Shown here one piece after another: positions 39,817 to 42,672 of a stretch of DNA of 42,672 nucleotides (positions are counted from its first letter, which is position 1; each line of letters opens with the position of its first letter). Where the stretch lies: positions 1 to 42,672 of the forward strand of contig WFXS01000063.1 of the NCBI GenBank assembly GCA_015490465.1, in the 5' to 3' direction. Below the pieces are notes generated by a model. The model had not been told where the DNA came from, did not search any database, and worked only from the letters and a program-made list of their open reading frames with translations. Position numbers and translations under genes: made by a program. Source of the DNA: Caldifarciminota bacterium (GTDB lineage: Bacteria; Hydrothermota; Hydrothermia; LBFQ01).

Positions 39817-40755
39817 TTGAAGGTTTCCGTTATTGTTCCCGCCTACAACGAACGCGATAACGTTCTGCCCCTCTTTGAGGAGTTTGACAGTTTCTTCAAG
39901 AAATACGGGATAAAGGACTGGGAGATAGTGTACGTGGACGACGGCTCAACCGATGGCACCTACGAGGAAGCCGTAAAGCACGCGAAGAGGTTCCCTTTTG
40001 TCAGGGTCCTGAAGCACGCCCGCAACCTCGGAAAGACGGCCGCGATAATAACCGGTTTTGAAAACTCCGAAGGGCGGTACGTAGCCATATACGATGCCGA
40101 CCTCCAGTTCGTTCCGGAGGACATCCTCCGCATGGTGAACCTTATGGAGGAAAAGGGGTACGATCTCGTGACGGGCAGGAAGGTTGGTAAGTACGAAAAG
40201 GCCTTCGTTTCTCGCGTGTACAACACCCTCAACAGGTGGCTGTTCGGGGTTCCCGTATCCGACATGAACTCCATGAAGGTTATGAGGAGGGAGGTTCTGG
40301 AGGATATACCGCTGCGCAAGGAGTGGCACAGGTACATGGTGGCTCTGGCCTGGGTGTACGGCTATTCCGTGGGGGAGATAGATATAACCCTGAGGCCCCG
40401 CAGGGCGGGGGAATCCAAGTACAGGGGGATAGGGAGGGTGTTCGTGGGTGTGGCCGATCTGATAGCCGTATGGCTTTATACCACCTTCACCCGGAAACCG
40501 CTCCTGATATTCGGTAGTATAGGTACGTTCTTCCTCACCCTTGGCTTGCTGATCGGTGGGGTAGGGGTGGCCCTCAGGATGGCCGGCCACGGGTACAGGC
40601 CCCTTCTGTTTCTCGTCGTCCTCCTCCTGATCGTAGGCACGATGTTCTGGATCCTGGCCCTCCTCGGTGAGGTGGTGGCGTCGGTGTACGACGAGGTGCG
40701 GAAACTACGGCACATGCTGAAGAGGACTTCTCAGAGGGGACGTTTTCAACCTTAG
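39817..40755 (+). CDS. Family 2 glycosyltransferase (DPM1/undecaprenyl-phosphate type)
   Basis: A 312-residue GT-A enzyme with two C-terminal membrane helices (PLLIFGSIGTFFLTLGLLIG and LFLVVLLLIVGTMFWILALL). Conserved points: VIVPAYNERDNV, VDDGSTDGT, YDADLQF (the DxD-type metal site), and AGESKYRGIGR, typical of polyprenyl-phosphate mannosyl or glucosyl transferases. It probably loads a sugar on a lipid carrier at the inner face of the membrane for glycan or LPS synthesis. The TTG start is eight bases after a TAGAAT box. The TAG stop starts the recN -10 box. Confidence 0.88.
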   Translation: MKVSVIVPAYNERDNVLPLFEEFDSFFKKYGIKDWEIVYVDDGSTDGTYEEAVKHAKRFPFVRVLKHARNLGKTAAIITGFENSEGRYVAIYDADLQFVPEDILRMVNLMEEKGYDLVTGRKVGKYEKAFVSRVYNTLNRWLFGVPVSDMNSMKVMRREVLEDIPLRKEWHRYMVALAWVYGYSVGEIDITLRPRRAGESKYRGIGRVFVGVADLIAVWLYTTFTRKPLLIFGSIGTFFLTLGLLIGGVGVALRMAGHGYRPLLFLVVLLLIVGTMFWILALLGEVVASVYDEVRKLRHMLKRTSQRGRFQP

Positions 40756-40758
40756 AAT
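40753..40758 (+). promoter_or_regulatory. -10 box of recN, overlapping the upstream stop codon
   Basis: TAGAAT whose TAG is the GT2 stop codon; nine bases before the recN TTG at 40768. Same design as the cca-recG junction. Confidence 0.7.
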
Positions 40759-40767
40759 TGAACCGTC

Positions 40768-42327
40768 TTGATAAAGAGGCTCACCGTAAAGGATTACCTG
40801 ATCTTTGAGGCTGCGAGCGTGGAGTTTGATGGAGGTTTTAACGTCCTCTCCGGCGAGACGGGGGCAGGTAAATCCCTTCTGATAGACGCCATATCTCTCC
40901 TTTCGGGAGGGAGGGTAGATTGGGACTCCGTACCCCGCAGGGCCTACCTTGAGATGGTGATGGAGGGTGACGAGACCCTCGCCCGGGCGCTGTCCGACCT
41001 CGGTATCCCCTACGATGGGGAAGTTGTCGTCAGGCGTACCCTGAACCCCGAAACCCGGAGGTCCCGCATCCTCCTTAACGACATGCACGTATCCGCGGGG
41101 GTCGTGCGGAGGCTCCTTCAGGGGAGGATATTCGTGGGATCGCAGTTCGCCCATACGGGGGTAGACGACCCCCACTTTCAGACGGAGGTTCTGGACAGGT
41201 TCGCCGGCGTAGATTACGGGGAGTATCCAATACTTTACGCCGAATACCGTGCGAAGATAAACCGCCTCAGGAAGCTTGAAAGCCGTCTCTCGGAGTTGAA
41301 GGAGAGGGAAGACTACCTGCGTTTTCAACTGGACGGTCTCAAAAAGCTGAACCTGCACGAAGGGGAGGAGGAGGAACTCCTGAAACGCAGGGAGGAACTG
41401 GAGGAGATAATAAAGGCTCAGGAGTGGAGCCTCCGCTTTCGGGAGGTGTACCCATCCTTGAGGGAGAGTATAACGTCCCTCCTCAGAGATGCCCCGGAGA
41501 GGTTCAGGGGTGACCTTGAGAACGTCCTGAACGTCCTGACCGATATGGCCATGGAGGTTCCGGACGAGGGAGAAGAGGACCTTCAGGAGGAGTTTGACCG
41601 GATAAACGCCCGTCTCTACGAGATAGGGAGACTCAAGAGCCGATTTCGTACTGACTTTGAAGGTCTATTGCGCCTTATGAATACGCTTGAGGCGGAACTC
41701 CGCTCTATAAGGGAACTGGAAGACGAGGTTGTGAGGTTAAGACACGAACTAAATGGTCTCATAACGAAGCTTGAGAAGGCTGCATCCCGCATAAGCGATC
41801 AGAGGAGTAAGTACCTGAAGGAGTTTGTCGGGTACGTTGAAGACAACCTGAGGGCCCTCGGTTTTGAGTACGTAAAGGTTGAGGTCCGTATGGAGGAAAC
41901 CGATTTCCACCCTTCGGGCAGGGATGTGGTTGTTCTTCTCGTGTCCACGGTGCCGGACGTACCTCCCCATCCGGTTTCTGGCCTTTCGGGAGGGGAACTG
42001 TCCCGTACAGCCCTCGTCCTCTTTTCAACCGGGGCGTCCCGTTTCCGCACCCTCATACTGGACGAGATAGATATGGGTGTGAGTCCGTCCGTTGCCGACA
42101 GAATAGGTCGTCTCCTTAAGGATCTCTCCGGTCAGGTTCAGGTAATAGCCATTACGCACCAGGCCTTCACGGCCATGCACGCCGATAAGCACCTTGTCGT
42201 TGAGAGGTTGTCCCCATCTGAGGCTGTCGTAAGGGAGGTTACGGGTGAAGACAGATGGAGAGAGCTGGCCCGGATGATGGGTGTAAAGGATCCAGATATG
42301 GCGAGGATAACACTGGGAGGGGAATAA
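40768..42327 (+). CDS. recN: DNA repair protein RecN
   Basis: SMC-like ATPase that helps double-strand break repair. The 519 residues show Walker A GETGAGKS (29-36), a central coiled coil (about 165-370; KRREELEEIIKAQEW, then LRSIRELEDEVVRLRHELNG), the ABC signature GLSGGELSRTALVL and Walker B TLILDEIDMGVS. It is slightly shorter than E. coli RecN (553). The TTG start is set by the TAGAAT box nine bases upstream. No terminator is obvious after the stop. Confidence 0.96.
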   Translation: MIKRLTVKDYLIFEAASVEFDGGFNVLSGETGAGKSLLIDAISLLSGGRVDWDSVPRRAYLEMVMEGDETLARALSDLGIPYDGEVVVRRTLNPETRRSRILLNDMHVSAGVVRRLLQGRIFVGSQFAHTGVDDPHFQTEVLDRFAGVDYGEYPILYAEYRAKINRLRKLESRLSELKEREDYLRFQLDGLKKLNLHEGEEEELLKRREELEEIIKAQEWSLRFREVYPSLRESITSLLRDAPERFRGDLENVLNVLTDMAMEVPDEGEEDLQEEFDRINARLYEIGRLKSRFRTDFEGLLRLMNTLEAELRSIRELEDEVVRLRHELNGLITKLEKAASRISDQRSKYLKEFVGYVEDNLRALGFEYVKVEVRMEETDFHPSGRDVVVLLVSTVPDVPPHPVSGLSGGELSRTALVLFSTGASRFRTLILDEIDMGVSPSVADRIGRLLKDLSGQVQVIAITHQAFTAMHADKHLVVERLSPSEAVVREVTGEDRWRELARMMGVKDPDMARITLGGE

Positions 42328-42535
42328 AAGGAAAGATAACGCTGGATACGGGCAGATTACTGTACTCTCCCCTGATATAAAGGTTTCGGTATTTGGCGTA
42401 TGGAGTGGTGCAGCCTCTGAGGGGCAGTTGGCGTGAAATTCCCCGTATCTCAGGAGATAACATTCTAATTCCTGAAACCCGGATTTTAATTTTTTGAATG
42501 CAGGTTGCCTCCGGTGCCGTTTAATACCCTTTCCA
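42328..42535. other. Intergenic stretch after recN, no gene seen
   Basis: No credible coding frame. The composition becomes more AT-rich towards the right-edge gene. A minus-strand TAGAAT-like sequence occurs near 42453-42458 with no gene behind it. An insertion-sequence end could lie here, but its terminal repeat cannot be defined from one end. Confidence 0.3.
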
Positions 42536-42672
42536 CTAATTAGCGCCATCATGAGATAGTGCCTCAACGATCCAGTTATAACCTGTTAAGGAGCGAACGA
42601 AATCTTTATCGTTGTAGAAGCGCTGAAGGATGCGTATCAAGTCCTCCTCAAGTTCATCAAGGGAGTTGTAGA
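42536..42672 (-). CDS. C-terminus of a possible IS630-like transposase (5' partial)
   Basis: A minus-strand frame enters from the right edge and stops at 42536 (TAG). The 44 visible residues read YNSLDELEEDLIRILQRFYN, then DKDFVRSLTGYNWIVEAL and SHDGAN. The pattern (aromatic, SL-EL, a helix, then a short 'v.sLTGy' end) resembles the tail of IS630-type DDE transposases, but the catalytic part is outside the window and the similarity is from memory. Codon use is more AT-rich than its neighbours, which fits a mobile origin. It may instead be an ordinary protein. Confidence 0.45.
   Translation of the reverse strand, partial: YNSLDELEEDLIRILQRFYNDKDFVRSLTGYNWIVEALSHDGAN

Noticed and set aside
1-42672. 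CRISPR arrays, prophage, rRNA genes
   Set aside because: No regularly spaced direct repeats, phage structural or integrase genes, or rRNA sequence were seen anywhere in the window.

Overview
The window reads as a compact, gene-dense chromosome segment (GC-rich apart from its edges) from an uncultivated, probably thermophilic diderm bacterium. The diderm evidence is direct: two Omp85 proteins (one BamA), an LptD-type LPS transporter, several lipoboxes, and three proteins whose C-termini look like type IX secretion (T9SS) sorting domains, one of them a gingipain-like C25 peptidase. Proteins are rich in K, E, R and V, and an A/V-type ATPase B subunit is present. This mix fits the FCB side of the tree or a WOR-3/Hydrothermae-like candidate phylum, but the taxonomic call is inference.

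Layout: (1) 1-700, an AT-rich HNH/DUF1524 endonuclease fragment. (2) 704-3121, a three-gene remnant of the spc operon, rplO-secY-adk (minus). (3) 3122-3761, a gene-free stretch with strong stem-loops, a candidate structured RNA. (4) 3762-5446, etfB-etfA, then back-to-back terminators. (5) 5786-12111, a lone A/V-ATPase B gene, an ankyrin protein, a winged-helix protein, a CCA-adding enzyme and recG, followed by a decayed GH114-like gene. (6) 12660-26048, a beta-barrel protein, lptD, two lipoproteins, comEC, two T9SS-type surface proteins (one frameshifted), bamA, mscL, a small unknown protein, a GT4 and an ABC ATPase. (7) 26084-35391, the 1412-residue C25 peptidase, a cation/proton antiporter, an M16 peptidase, a lipoprotein, a NuoE-like protein and a polytopic membrane protein. 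(8) 35425-42327, tRNA-Ala(CGC), tRNA-Val(TAC), a FIST/DUF4388 signalling pair, a second Omp85 protein with a LytR_C protein, a GT2 and recN. (9) The right edge carries the C-terminus of a possible IS630-like transposase.

The most striking signal is in gene starts rather than gene content. Almost every promoter-proximal gene has a TANAAT-type -10 box (often GTANAAT) ending only 6-12 bases before its start codon, so transcription should begin at or next to the start codon: leaderless mRNAs. TTG and GTG starts are common at such sites. Downstream cistrons instead overlap their upstream neighbour, and several carry a clear Shine-Dalgarno. In two tandem pairs the TAG stop codon of one gene is the first half of the TAGAAT box of the next. 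ComEC appears to start at AUC, placed exactly where a leaderless start should be.

Functional themes are outer-membrane assembly (BamA, second Omp85, LptD), surface-protein export (three T9SS-type cargos), DNA repair and uptake (RecG, RecN, ComEC), electron transfer (ETF, NuoE-like), and translation (L15, SecY, tRNAs without encoded CCA plus the enzyme that adds it). Many genes usually found in clusters stand alone here (ATPase B, NuoE, ABC ATPase), which suggests a reshuffled genome built of short transcription units.
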